The notes: generated by a model from the sequence alone, not told the origin. 42,780 bases of DNA from Spirochaetia bacterium (GCA_027859095.1 JAQIBN010000035.1:1-42780), one strand, 5' to 3'. Shown: positions 9,592 to 19,190, counted from the first letter of the stretch. Numbers and translations: made by a program.

Positions 9592-10526
9592 CCAGGGTTA
9601 TAATAGACTGTGATCCCGGCCATGATGACATGATGGCCATTATGCTGGCTTCTGCTTCTGATAGTTTAGATCTTTTAGGTGTAACAACAGTAGCCGGCAA
9701 TCAAACTGGTGATAAAACATTTGAGAATGCTTTACGTGTTCTTACACTTATTAATGAAGAAATTCCTGTTGCAAGAGGTTCTGATAAGCCTCTCTTGAGA
9801 GAGCTGGTGACAGCTCCTGAATTCCATGGACAGAGCGGTCTTGATGGTGCTGAACTTCCTGAGCCGGGTATTAAGGCTTTGGATATTGATGCTGTAGATT
9901 TTATTATAAATATGCTGGAAGAGAGCCTGGAAAAAATTGTTCTTATTCCTACAGGTCCACTTACAAATATTGCAATGGTTCTCCTTAAAAAACCGGAGAT
10001 AAAGCATAAGATTGAACGGATTGTCCTTATGGGTGGGGGAATGCATGATTCAAATGTTACCCCTGTAGCAGAATTTAATATTTATGTAGATCCGGAAGCT
10101 GCTAAAGTAGTTTTTGAATCCGGTGTTCCCATTACTATGGTTGGTTTGGATGTTACAAACAGGGCCCTTATGTCTTTTGAAGAGATTGATGGTATTGTTG
10201 CTGAAAATGGTGTTATTTCATCAAAAGTTGGCCCTTTATTAAAGTTCTTTGCAAATGCAAATAAAAAAATATTCGGTTTGAATGGAGCTCCTATTCACGA
10301 TGCTCTTGCAGTTGCAGCTGTAATTGACCCTTCTGTTGTAGAAACAAAGTTTCTCAATGTTCAGATTGAAGTTTCCAGTGAGCTTACCCGTGGTGCAACT
10401 GTTGTTGATATTTATGGTGCAACAGGAAAAGCTCCCAATGTAGATGTCGCTCTGGGAGTGGATACTCCTAAATTTGTTGGATTTATGATCGATTCCATAA
10501 AGAAACTGGACAAAAATTTTGTATGA
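9588..10526 (+). CDS. Nucleoside hydrolase (second copy in operon)
   Basis: 312 aa; VIIDCDPGHDDMMAIMLA, PTGPLTNIAMVL, EFNIYVDPEAAK; overlaps permease stop by 4 bp. Confidence 0.93.
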   Translation: MTRVIIDCDPGHDDMMAIMLASASDSLDLLGVTTVAGNQTGDKTFENALRVLTLINEEIPVARGSDKPLLRELVTAPEFHGQSGLDGAELPEPGIKALDIDAVDFIINMLEESLEKIVLIPTGPLTNIAMVLLKKPEIKHKIERIVLMGGGMHDSNVTPVAEFNIYVDPEAAKVVFESGVPITMVGLDVTNRALMSFEEIDGIVAENGVISSKVGPLLKFFANANKKIFGLNGAPIHDALAVAAVIDPSVVETKFLNVQIEVSSELTRGATVVDIYGATGKAPNVDVALGVDTPKFVGFMIDSIKKLDKNFV

Positions 10527-11824
10527 TAATTAAAAATATCTCAATTCTATCTTTTAAAAAAATGAATATTCAGAAAAATATGAATATTCTAATTGATCAG
10601 GGCAGGATTAAAGATATTTCTTCTGTTTTAACAGATTCTGAATTATCCAATGAAGTTGTTATTGATGGTACAGGAAAGTATATCATTCCAGGGCTTGTAA
10701 ATGCTCATGCTCATACTGCCATGACTCTCTTAAGAGGTGTAGCAGAAGATGTTACTGTAGATGACTGGTTTAACAAGCATGTCTGGATTTATGAGCAGAG
10801 TCTTACGCCTGATGATGTTTATGTTGGGACCCTCCTTGGTGCTGCAGAAATGCTTCTTTCCGGTGTTACAGCAGTTGCAGATCACTATTTTGCTATGGAT
10901 AGAGCATTTGATGCATATGTAGAATCAGGAATGCGTGCGAATATTTCATGGGCTGTATTTGGAACAGGACCAGATAATGAAACACAGTTTGAAACAGCAA
11001 TGAAGTTTACTAAAGATTATAGTGGTAAAAATTCAAGAATATCTATTTCTTTAGGTCCTCATTCTCCCTATATCTGTCCTGAAGATTTTCTAAAAAAAGT
11101 TTCGACAGTTTCTTCCAAACTGGAATTGCCTATGCATATTCATGTTTCTGAGACAGAAGCCCAGGTATTAGATTCTCTAAAAAAAACAGGACTGACACCT
11201 ATTCAGGTTCTCGATAAAACAGGAGTGCTAAGAAAGGGAACAATACTTGCCCATGCTTTCTGGGCAACTGATGACGATCTTCGGCTTATAAAGGAAAGAG
11301 GATCCGGGATTGCCCACTGTGCAAAGAGTTATATGAAGTTTGGTGATATCAATGATTTACTTCCCAGAGCTATTAAGGCTGGTGTAAAAATTGCTTATGG
11401 AAGTGATGGACTTGCTTCAAATAATACAGCAGATATTTTTGAAGTAGCCAGAGATGCGGCACTCCTTGCAAAATGTGCAAGCCGGAATTCAGAAGATGCA
11501 AAAATTTCGGAATTGCTTCCTCTTCTTAATAATGGTGATGTAATAGGGCTAGATGACTATGGTGAGATAAAAGAAGGAGCTCTAGCTGATCTGGTAATAA
11601 TTGACCCTTCAACTCCAAATATGATGCCTGGTAATAATATCTTTGCAGATATACTTTATTCTCTAAACAACAGGAATATTCATTCTGTCATTGTTGATGG
11701 TAAGCTCGTTGTTGAAAATGGAAAACTATTAACTGTCAATGTGGAAGATTTGAAGGCTGAAGCAACTCAGATCGCAAAAAGATTACTAGCAACAGTTTCA
11801 AAAAAACCAATGCAGAACTATTAA
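10523..11824 (+). CDS. Amidohydrolase, MTA/SAH deaminase (MtaD)-like
   Basis: 433 aa; GLVNAHAHTAMTLLRG, MHIHVSETEAQV, HCAKSYMKFGD, AYGSDGLASNNTADIFE motifs; 4-bp overlap with preceding gene. Confidence 0.85.
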   Translation: MIIKNISILSFKKMNIQKNMNILIDQGRIKDISSVLTDSELSNEVVIDGTGKYIIPGLVNAHAHTAMTLLRGVAEDVTVDDWFNKHVWIYEQSLTPDDVYVGTLLGAAEMLLSGVTAVADHYFAMDRAFDAYVESGMRANISWAVFGTGPDNETQFETAMKFTKDYSGKNSRISISLGPHSPYICPEDFLKKVSTVSSKLELPMHIHVSETEAQVLDSLKKTGLTPIQVLDKTGVLRKGTILAHAFWATDDDLRLIKERGSGIAHCAKSYMKFGDINDLLPRAIKAGVKIAYGSDGLASNNTADIFEVARDAALLAKCASRNSEDAKISELLPLLNNGDVIGLDDYGEIKEGALADLVIIDPSTPNMMPGNNIFADILYSLNNRNIHSVIVDGKLVVENGKLLTVNVEDLKAEATQIAKRLLATVSKKPMQNY

Positions 11825-11827
11825 TTA

Positions 11828-12526
11828 TTAGATCATTTTGGCCCAGAACCCAGTGCATTCCGGTAATATTGCAGTATTATTATTCTTAAAATAGTTACCC
11901 AGTTCATCTCCAAAAAAAGTTCTAACTGTTTTTTCAGCATCTTCTACAGAACTGAATTTATAATCTGTTCTTATCCATGAGCGGGAAAACCCAAGTTCAT
12001 TTTCCAGATAACTATAGTATTCTGACAGTTCCGAACTTGGTTCAACAGGTGTCTCATGCCCTGTTCCAAGTGTTTCAATTATAATAGCTGTTCCTCCGGT
12101 TCGAAGCATTCTTTCCATTTCATCAACAGCTTTGTGTGTGTCCTTCTTCCATTTTTCGTTCTTCCAGGAAGCAAAGTATCCAATACTCCATCCTGATACG
12201 GCAAGGTCCGCACAATTGTCAGGTAAAGGGATTTCTCTGTTGTCGGCTACAGCAAAGGAGAAGTTGCTTAGATTAAGTTTATTTAGTTTTTCAATACCAA
12301 AATCAAGCATATGCTGTGAAATATCAAATGCCTTTATTGAATTTACAGCTGGTGCAAGGATACCGGTTATACGTCCTGTACCAGCACCCATTTCAACAAC
12401 ATCTTTTCCTGATAAAGGGGATAGTCTTTCTATTTCTGCCAGGATATTACCGGAATAATCTTCATGGGAAACAAGATTGTCATAAATATCTGCATTTTTT
12501 TTGTAAATTTCATGGTGGTCTGCCAT
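11828..12526 (-). CDS. Class I SAM-dependent methyltransferase
   Basis: 232 aa; VVEMGAGTGRITGILAP motif I and later Rossmann-fold motifs. Confidence 0.85.
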   Translation of the reverse strand: MADHHEIYKKNADIYDNLVSHEDYSGNILAEIERLSPLSGKDVVEMGAGTGRITGILAPAVNSIKAFDISQHMLDFGIEKLNKLNLSNFSFAVADNREIPLPDNCADLAVSGWSIGYFASWKNEKWKKDTHKAVDEMERMLRTGGTAIIIETLGTGHETPVEPSSELSEYYSYLENELGFSRSWIRTDYKFSSVEDAEKTVRTFFGDELGNYFKNNNTAILPECTGFWAKMI

Positions 12527-13428
12527 TACCTTGACTCCTTTGCTTCAACATCTTTTAGCCAGGGTATTGAAGACTGGGCCCCTATTTTTGTCACCGAGAG
12601 GGAAGCGGCTTTTACTGCAAACTTTGCTGTTTTTTTCATATTCCAATCTTTGGTCAGCCCATAGGTAAATGCTCCGGCAAAGGTATCTCCTGCTGCAGTT
12701 GTGTCTATGGCTTTCATCTTTGGAGCTGTTAGTGTTATTTCACTATCTTTTTCTACAATAGTTACGCCTTTTGAACCTTCTGTGAGTATTAGTGTTCCCA
12801 CTCCCTTTTTAAAAAGGTAATCTGCTTTTTCTCTTAGGGTTCCTTCTGTGTTACCCAGAACCAGATCAAGTTCATGTTCGTTTGGAAGAAGATAGTCGAT
12901 ATTTGAAAGAAGATTATCAGATAGCTTTACTGCCGGTGCAGGATCTAAAATAACCGTTGTACCAGATTTTTTTGCCAAATCTGCGGCATATTCTACCGTT
13001 TCTATTGGAATTTCAAGCTGCAGAAGAAGGAAATCTGCATCACTTATGATGGAACTAAGAGGTTCTACTATTGATGGAAGTATCTGACCATTTGATCCTT
13101 CTGCCAGTATAATTCTATTGTCTCCATCACTTTCCCGTACAATAAGGGCAATTCCTGTATGAAGATTTGTTCTCTGAATACTTCCGGTATCCACTTTGCT
13201 TTTTTTAAGTTCTTTAATCAGGGTATCTCCAAACTCATCATTTCCACAGGCACTGATAAAAGATATATCTGAACCCATTCTCCCTGCAGCTACAGCCTGA
13301 TTTGCTCCCTTCCCACCAGGTATTTGAGCATAACCGCTTCCTGTTACCGTTTCTCCTTTTTCAGGGAAGGGTGTGGCAAGGATTGTAAGATCCATATTCA
13401 TACTTCCAAGCACAACTATCTTTTTCAT
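12526..13428 (-). CDS. rbsK: Ribokinase
   Basis: 300 aa PfkB family; GGKGANQAVAAGRMG, DTTAAGDTFAGAF signature. Confidence 0.9.
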   Translation of the reverse strand: MKKIVVLGSMNMDLTILATPFPEKGETVTGSGYAQIPGGKGANQAVAAGRMGSDISFISACGNDEFGDTLIKELKKSKVDTGSIQRTNLHTGIALIVRESDGDNRIILAEGSNGQILPSIVEPLSSIISDADFLLLQLEIPIETVEYAADLAKKSGTTVILDPAPAVKLSDNLLSNIDYLLPNEHELDLVLGNTEGTLREKADYLFKKGVGTLILTEGSKGVTIVEKDSEITLTAPKMKAIDTTAAGDTFAGAFTYGLTKDWNMKKTAKFAVKAASLSVTKIGAQSSIPWLKDVEAKESR

Positions 13429-13443
13429 ATAGATTCCTTATTA

Positions 13444-14601
13444 TCATTTTTCTGATTTTCTAAATACTATCAGTGTCTCAAAATGTCTTGTTCCCGGGAA
13501 TAGATCTATTAGATGCATCTCTACTATATCATATTTATCTTTTATTTTTACAGTATCTCTTTTAAGAGTAGCCGGATCACAACTAATATAAAAAATATAG
13601 GGGGCATCAAAGTATTTTATATAACTATCAATAAATTTTACACCTGCTCTTGGAGGGTCAAAGATGATCAGGTTAGGATCTGATTTTTTTAAACCCTTAA
13701 GGGTTTTTCTTATCTCATTTACTGGATCTTTTTTATACAGATCAATATTCACATAATGTTGACTTTCTGTTTGCATTTTAGAACCGGTTTTATTCTCTGT
13801 ATTAAGGTCATAAACTTTTATATGCGCATTATTAAAATTCTTTGACAGATTTCCATTTCCCCCAAAAATATCCAGAACCAGAAGTTCCCTGCAGTTATCC
13901 ATGTAGTTTTTGTACATTTTAGTAACGAGATCTGTCAGAACTTCCCCCATTTTATTGTTAACCTGGGTAAACCCACCTTCAGCATAAGGTTTATTAATAT
14001 ATATCTTGGGTTTAGATTCCTCTGGTTCTTGATAGACTTCAATATAACCCGTCTTTTCATTGCTATTTCCAGCAATATCTTTCCATTTATTACCTGAATA
14101 TATGTCATTTACTGCATCCTTTACTGAGTCAGAAGGAAGAAGACAGTCTTGTACATCAATTAAATGGTTGGAAAAATTACTGAAATATCCCAATTCTTCT
14201 TTTGGGAGATCATAGTGTATTTGGACTCTGTTTCTATATCCAAATCTTTCCTGTGCAGGATGAACTATTAGCTTAACTGAGTCTGGCAGCAAATATTTAA
14301 ACATTCTTTTTAAAGATTCTGATTTAAAAAGAATTTCATTATTGTAATTGGTATGGAGAAACTGACAGCCTTTGCATTTATAAAAATGAGGACATTCAGG
14401 TTCAATCCGATCCAGAGATTTAGTATCCAGGCAATCCGGGCCTGATAAGTTCCCAAAAATAACACCTTTTGCTTTACGGTATATTTCTGCAGTACCTGTT
14501 TCACCAGGGAGTGTTTTCTCTATAAAAGCTATTTGACTTTCTTTAGAGACACCTTGTCCCATTGGATCAATGTGGTCAATTTTGAAATTAATATGTTCCA
14601 T
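13444..14601 (-). CDS. Class I SAM-dependent RNA (uracil-5) methyltransferase, RumA/RlmD/TrmA family
   Basis: CPHFYKCKGCQFLH putative Fe-S cysteines, DIFGGNGNLS, IIFDPPRAGV, FYISCDPATLKRD. Start at MEHINF preferred over the ORF-track start at 14619. Confidence 0.82.
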   Translation of the reverse strand: MEHINFKIDHIDPMGQGVSKESQIAFIEKTLPGETGTAEIYRKAKGVIFGNLSGPDCLDTKSLDRIEPECPHFYKCKGCQFLHTNYNNEILFKSESLKRMFKYLLPDSVKLIVHPAQERFGYRNRVQIHYDLPKEELGYFSNFSNHLIDVQDCLLPSDSVKDAVNDIYSGNKWKDIAGNSNEKTGYIEVYQEPEESKPKIYINKPYAEGGFTQVNNKMGEVLTDLVTKMYKNYMDNCRELLVLDIFGGNGNLSKNFNNAHIKVYDLNTENKTGSKMQTESQHYVNIDLYKKDPVNEIRKTLKGLKKSDPNLIIFDPPRAGVKFIDSYIKYFDAPYIFYISCDPATLKRDTVKIKDKYDIVEMHLIDLFPGTRHFETLIVFRKSEK

Positions 14602-14744
14602 AGAACCATAGTATAGCAAATTCCATCTTTAGTGGAAATCCGTTCTTTGTACTTGCGATTCCAATTTTTAAATATTATAATTTAATTTGTAATCATTTAT
14701 CCAGGTAAAATTTAAATAGTAAATATATCCACTGGAGGTTGAAT

Positions 14745-16187
14745 ATGAGTATTTTCAAGTTTGTTACTCCATTTATATATTGGCTTCTAATAATTTCCTG
14801 GGCATATATATCTATATTCTATCTAAAAAAGTATCGAAGTGTTATTACTCAGGATAAACTAATTAAAACACTGCTTATTATTTTGTCAATAGATTCTTTA
14901 AGAACAGTAATAGAAAGTATATACTTTGGTGCCTGGTATACGTCTCTGTCAGGTATTATTCCAATATCAGTTTTTGAATTCCTTGCTCAACCACAGATAG
15001 TCTTTATTCCCAAATTGCTAAATTTATTTGCTGCATCTCTTGTTATTGCAATTATGACCAGAAAATGGATACCCCAGGAAGCAGCAAGACTGAAAGACCT
15101 CCAAGATATAGTCTCAAGGCAGGTAATAAAAATAACCCAGACTCAAGATGTTTTATCCGAAACCCAGGCACGTCTGCAGATGGTTTTAGAAGACTCCGGT
15201 ATAGGAATATGGGATCTGGATGTAATAAAGGATCATATTTATTGCAGTGGAAAACTTTTTTCAACTCTGGGTCATGATTTAAACAATAAATATGTTTCAT
15301 TAAAGTTATTTACAAGTCTAATAAATCAGGAAGATGCAGGATCTATTTCTGATGTTTTTAAAGATTGTATAAGTAATAAGGTCAATAATTTCCAAATAGA
15401 TTGCAGGTTCCAATTTGCAAATGGAGAATGGCGATGGATTCAGATATCTGGTAGGACTATTGAATATGATGAAAAAGATACATCTGTGAGACTTGTTGGG
15501 GCATTTCTGGATATAAATGACCGGAAGAAATCCGATCAACTAATTTCACATTCTTTAAAAGAAAAAGAAACCCTGCTTCAGGAAATTCATCACAGGACTA
15601 AAAATAATATGAATCTGATATATTCAATGATGAAACTCAGTTCAAATAAATACTCTAATGAGCAAGTGGATGAGTTGGTTAAAGAAACAGGAAGTAGAAT
15701 CAAGTCAATGTCCCTGGTCCATCAAAAACTTTACCAGTCTAAAGATCTTTCTCACATTGATACATATGAATATATTGATGATCTTACCAAATTATTATTT
15801 CAGGTTTACAAGACTCCTTTAGAAAAAGTATCTGTAGTTCTTGATATTGAAAAATTTTCTATCCTGATTGATACTGCGATTCCGCTGGGTTTAATCTTAA
15901 ATGAGCTGCTTTCTAATTCATTAAAGTATGCATTTCCGGGTGATAAGAAAGGAAAGATAAAAATCAGGATTTCCAGAAATAATTCCGGGGAAATCAATTT
16001 TATATTTTCAGATGATGGAATTGGTGTTGAATCGTCTTTTGATTATAAGAAACAGGAAACTCTGGGATTTAAAATGATTTTTGGTATTGCAGAACAGCAG
16101 TTGGGTGGCAAAGTAAGTTTTGATGGTAGTGATGGATTAAGCATACAGATTAAATTTTCTGATACCCTTTATATGGCAAGAGTTTAA
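14745..16187 (+). CDS. Sensor histidine kinase, N-terminal membrane segments + PAS + HisKA_2/HATPase
   Basis: LLQEIHHRTKNNMNLIYSMMKL (HisKA_2-type phosphoacceptor), LGLILNELLSNSLKYAF N-box; ATG 14745 follows GGAGG. Confidence 0.88.
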   Translation: MSIFKFVTPFIYWLLIISWAYISIFYLKKYRSVITQDKLIKTLLIILSIDSLRTVIESIYFGAWYTSLSGIIPISVFEFLAQPQIVFIPKLLNLFAASLVIAIMTRKWIPQEAARLKDLQDIVSRQVIKITQTQDVLSETQARLQMVLEDSGIGIWDLDVIKDHIYCSGKLFSTLGHDLNNKYVSLKLFTSLINQEDAGSISDVFKDCISNKVNNFQIDCRFQFANGEWRWIQISGRTIEYDEKDTSVRLVGAFLDINDRKKSDQLISHSLKEKETLLQEIHHRTKNNMNLIYSMMKLSSNKYSNEQVDELVKETGSRIKSMSLVHQKLYQSKDLSHIDTYEYIDDLTKLLFQVYKTPLEKVSVVLDIEKFSILIDTAIPLGLILNELLSNSLKYAFPGDKKGKIKIRISRNNSGEINFIFSDDGIGVESSFDYKKQETLGFKMIFGIAEQQLGGKVSFDGSDGLSIQIKFSDTLYMARV

Positions 16188-16188
16188 A

Positions 16189-16560
16189 ATGAAAGCAGAA
16201 GTACGTATTCTTCTTGTAGAAGATGAGTTTCTCATAGCTTTGAACCTGGAACAGGAATTAGTTGGAATTGGATATAGAGTCATAAAAATTGTTAATAATG
16301 GGGAAGAAGCAATAGAAATAACCATGCTTGGAGATCTGGATGTTATACTGATGGATATAGGTTTAGCTGGCAGCATAGATGGTATTGAGGCTGCCAGGCA
16401 GATAGAGCTTTTCTCAAAAACTCCAATTATTTTTATGTCTGGATATGCAAATAAATTATGTGAAAGTAGCGACTGTCCTCAGAATTCTATTGGATATCTG
16501 ACAAAACCAGTTTTTATTAATGATCTTAAATCTATTCTGGATACATATTTCATGGGTTAG
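16189..16560 (+). CDS. Stand-alone response regulator receiver domain
   Basis: 123 aa; ILLVEDEFLIA, DVILMDIGLAG, PIIFMSGYA, LTKPV. Confidence 0.9.
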   Translation: MKAEVRILLVEDEFLIALNLEQELVGIGYRVIKIVNNGEEAIEITMLGDLDVILMDIGLAGSIDGIEAARQIELFSKTPIIFMSGYANKLCESSDCPQNSIGYLTKPVFINDLKSILDTYFMG

Positions 16561-16627
16561 GACTGTATTTAGGTGTTCATATTCTTTTTGTTATCTTCCT
16601 TTGGAAAGTGATATCCTACAGACTGAT

Positions 16628-16676
16628 CGGTATAGCATCTTGATGCTTGCGGTATAGCATCTTGACGTAAATACGT
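16628..16676 (+). promoter_or_regulatory. Candidate TA operator: two direct 16-bp repeats plus palindrome upstream of vapB
   Basis: CGGTATAGCATCTTGA at 16628-16643 and again at 16650-16665 (22-bp period), then ACGTAaaTACGT at 16665-16676. Confidence 0.55.
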
Positions 16677-16696
16677 TTTAATATTATTATTTGTTT

Positions 16697-16957
16697 ATGA
16701 GAACAACTTTAACATTAGATGATAATCTGATACTGACTTTAAAAAAGAAGGCTGTGGAGTATAATATTCCCTTTAAAACTATTGTAAATCAAACCCTTCA
16801 ACGGGGATTGGAAGTAATGGAAGCAACTCCAAAACTGGAAAAAAAATATAAAACACAAGGCCATTCCTTAAAAGCAAAACCAGGTTACGATCTAAATAAA
16901 TTAGGTCAGGTTGCTGATGAAATGGAAGATGAAGTAAGATTTAAAGGGAAAGTATGA
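16697..16957 (+). CDS. vapB: VapB-family antitoxin
   Basis: MRTTLTLDDNLILTLKKKAVEYNIPFKTIVNQTLQRGL; overlaps the PIN gene by 4 bp. Confidence 0.8.
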   Translation: MRTTLTLDDNLILTLKKKAVEYNIPFKTIVNQTLQRGLEVMEATPKLEKKYKTQGHSLKAKPGYDLNKLGQVADEMEDEVRFKGKV

Positions 16958-17376
16958 TCCTTCCTGATGTTAATATTCTTATACATTCTATGAACACAGA
17001 ATCTCCCTTAAATAAACATATTTCAAGGTGGTGGGATGATTGTCTTTCAGGTTCAACACCAGTATATTTACCCTGGGTTGTAATTCTGGGTTTTTTAAGA
17101 ATAAGTACTAATAGACGAATATTTGATGTTCCTCTCTCATTAGATGAAGCTTCGGGTTATATTAATTCATGGCTTAGCCAACCACCGGTCAACACTATTT
17201 CTCCCAGAGAAGGGCATTGGAGCTTAGTTGAAAAACTTTTAAAAGAAGCCGGTACAGCTGGTAATCTAACTACAGATGCGCACATTGCCGCATTAGCTAT
17301 TCAGTGGGATTGTATTGTTTATTCGACAGACACAGATTTTGCACGTTTTCCTGGTGTTAAATGGAAACAACCGTAA
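16954..17376 (+). CDS. vapC: VapC-family PIN domain toxin
   Basis: 140 aa; MILPDVNILIHS, GFLRISTNRRIF, AGNLTTDAHIAALAI, YSTDTDFARFPGVKW. Confidence 0.88.
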   Translation: MILPDVNILIHSMNTESPLNKHISRWWDDCLSGSTPVYLPWVVILGFLRISTNRRIFDVPLSLDEASGYINSWLSQPPVNTISPREGHWSLVEKLLKEAGTAGNLTTDAHIAALAIQWDCIVYSTDTDFARFPGVKWKQP

Positions 17377-17438
17377 AATATAATGAATTCAAAACGGATT
17401 TAATTAAATTTTTTTATGATTGTTTCCATTAACTCATA

Positions 17439-17735
17439 TTATAGTAAAATTTCATCTATAGGTAAAATCTGTTTTCCATGTCGTATTGTAAGGATGGACA
17501 CTCTGTCTTTTTCTACCCGATAGATAATATGATAATTCCCATAAATAAGCTTTCTGATCTCTTCTCTTTCTATCTCTGGGATAATTCTTCCTGCCTTTGG
17601 TGATGATTGCAATATATCAACATTGTTGAGAATATTTTCAATCCATCGTTTATATGCTGATTTATTATCAAGTGCAATATATTCTGCAATTTCTCTGGCC
17701 CTATCTATTGATAGAGGAGACCAAATAATTTTCAA
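17439..17735 (-). CDS. RelE/ParE family toxin
   Basis: 98 aa; MKIIWSPLSIDRAREIAEYIA, SPKAGRIIPEIEREEIRKLIYGNYHIIYRVEKDRVSILTIRHGKQ. Confidence 0.88.
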   Translation of the reverse strand: MKIIWSPLSIDRAREIAEYIALDNKSAYKRWIENILNNVDILQSSPKAGRIIPEIEREEIRKLIYGNYHIIYRVEKDRVSILTIRHGKQILPIDEILL

Positions 17736-17872
17736 TTAGTTATTCTATTTAAGATAATTTCTTTTGCATTGCTATGGTCTACACTTTTACCATTTTCAAT
17801 CTGGTGTATTGATGTCTGTATGTCGTGAAATAATTCAAGTATCTTGATGCTGCTTAATTGATATATTATCAT
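17732..17872 (-). pseudogene. Truncated antitoxin partner of the RelE/ParE gene (C-terminal half only)
   Basis: 46 aa from ATG 17872: MIIYQLSSIKILELFHDIQTSIHQIENGKSVDHSNAKEIILNRITN, resembles the C-terminal tail of RelE-partner antitoxins; 4-bp overlap with the toxin start; no recognisable DNA-binding N-terminus. Confidence 0.55.
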
Positions 17873-17939
17873 TGAATATATTAGAATAACTTTGACTTTA
17901 ATGGAAAGGCAAGTATCAGATGAGGAGTAGGGGTGTACT

Positions 17940-18401
17940 ATGCGTAGAAAAGAGAAAAAAATAACAGATAAAAAAGAAATAGAACAGATATTTAAGGATG
18001 CACAGGTATGCCGTTTGGGTTTATTTGATGGAAAATATCCATATATAGTCCCCATGAATTTTGGATATAGAGATAATATTCTCTATTTCCATTCTGCTCT
18101 TGTAGGTAGGAAAATAGATATTTTAAAAAAGAACCCGGATATTTGTTTTGAAATAGACATTCCTGGTAAAACAATTATTTCAGAAAAAGCCTGTAACTGG
18201 AGCATGGCATTTTCATCAAATATTGGTGAAGGCAAGGTTGTCTTTATTAATGATAAAGGTGAACAGGCAGAAGCTTTGAATATTATTATGGAGCACTATT
18301 CCAGGAAAGGTGAGTGGGATTTTAATAGAAAAATGATGGATAAAACTTTGGCTTTTAAAGTTAATATTGACAATATTTCTGTAAAGAGATCGGGGAATTA
18401 A
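17940..18401 (+). CDS. Pyridoxamine 5'-phosphate oxidase family FMN-binding protein (NimA-like)
   Basis: 153 aa; AQVCRLGLFDGKYPYIVPMNFGYRDNILYFHSALVGRKIDILKKNPDICFEID. Confidence 0.85.
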   Translation: MRRKEKKITDKKEIEQIFKDAQVCRLGLFDGKYPYIVPMNFGYRDNILYFHSALVGRKIDILKKNPDICFEIDIPGKTIISEKACNWSMAFSSNIGEGKVVFINDKGEQAEALNIIMEHYSRKGEWDFNRKMMDKTLAFKVNIDNISVKRSGN

Positions 18402-18468
18402 TTGATCCTGATGATTTAATTATTACAATCCATTTAGCAGTATAAAAGACAAAATACGGAGCACAAAG

Positions 18469-19122
18469 ATGTTATTAAACTTACCACTTCAGCAGCTATT
18501 AATACTTATACCTATACTGTTATTGAGCCTATCAGTACATGAGCTCTCTCATGGACTGGTTTCCACTTTCCTGGGGGATAGCACTCCCCGTATGGAGGGA
18601 AGACTTACTCTGAACCCCCTCAGGCATCTGGATCTCTATGGAACAATAATGCTTCTGGTCGCAGGGTTTGGATGGGCAAAACCTGTCAGAATAAATATAA
18701 ACAGTTATAAGAATAAGTATTCCGGATTAGTTCTTACTTCCATGGCAGGGCCACTTTCGAATCTGCTGATTGCATTATTATTTGCATTTTTTCTCCGCAT
18801 AATAGTTCTTAGCGAAACGCTGTCCTTTCTTCAGACTGATTCCATTATCAATATTATTCAGTATGTTATGATTATCAATATTCTTCTATTTGTTTTTAAC
18901 ATGATTCCAATTCCTCCCCTGGACGGTTCCAGGATTGTTACTGCTGTGTTTAAAGGGAAGGGCAATTTTATTAAAAATTATAATCGTTATGGAGTTTTTA
19001 TACTTCTGGCTCTGCTTCTTATGAATAGATTTTTTAATGTAGATATTCTCCCTATTTCACGGATGATGGGTTCTATCCTTCGTGTTATGATTTCTTTGGT
19101 TCTTCCTGAATTGGCGGGGTGA
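18469..19122 (+). CDS. Site-2 protease family (M50) membrane metalloprotease
   Basis: 217 aa; SLSVHELSHGL (HExxH-type), GRLTLNPLRHLDLYGTI, NMIPIPPLDGSRI. Confidence 0.9.
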   Translation: MLLNLPLQQLLILIPILLLSLSVHELSHGLVSTFLGDSTPRMEGRLTLNPLRHLDLYGTIMLLVAGFGWAKPVRININSYKNKYSGLVLTSMAGPLSNLLIALLFAFFLRIIVLSETLSFLQTDSIINIIQYVMIINILLFVFNMIPIPPLDGSRIVTAVFKGKGNFIKNYNRYGVFILLALLLMNRFFNVDILPISRMMGSILRVMISLVLPELAG

Positions 19123-19190
19123 TTTCATTGTTTTACCTTTTGAGTCAATCGATTCGATTTGGGTGGCATCAGGGGAGTTAGGACCGGTTT

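Noticed and set aside
12132-12664. Plus-strand ORFs opposite the methyltransferase and ribokinase genes
   Set aside because: Antisense to well-supported coding regions, overlapping one another, no recognisable motifs.
16954-17376. VapC with Gly (ILGFLRI) where many PIN domains have Glu, considered as a catalytic defect
   Set aside because: The GFLRI form is common in this VapC subfamily, so it is not evidence of inactivation.
17837-17855. ATCTTGATGCT at 17841 shared with the vapB upstream repeats, considered as a third operator
   Set aside because: Lies within the antitoxin coding frame (codons for SIKILE) and the match is short, so coincidence is likely.
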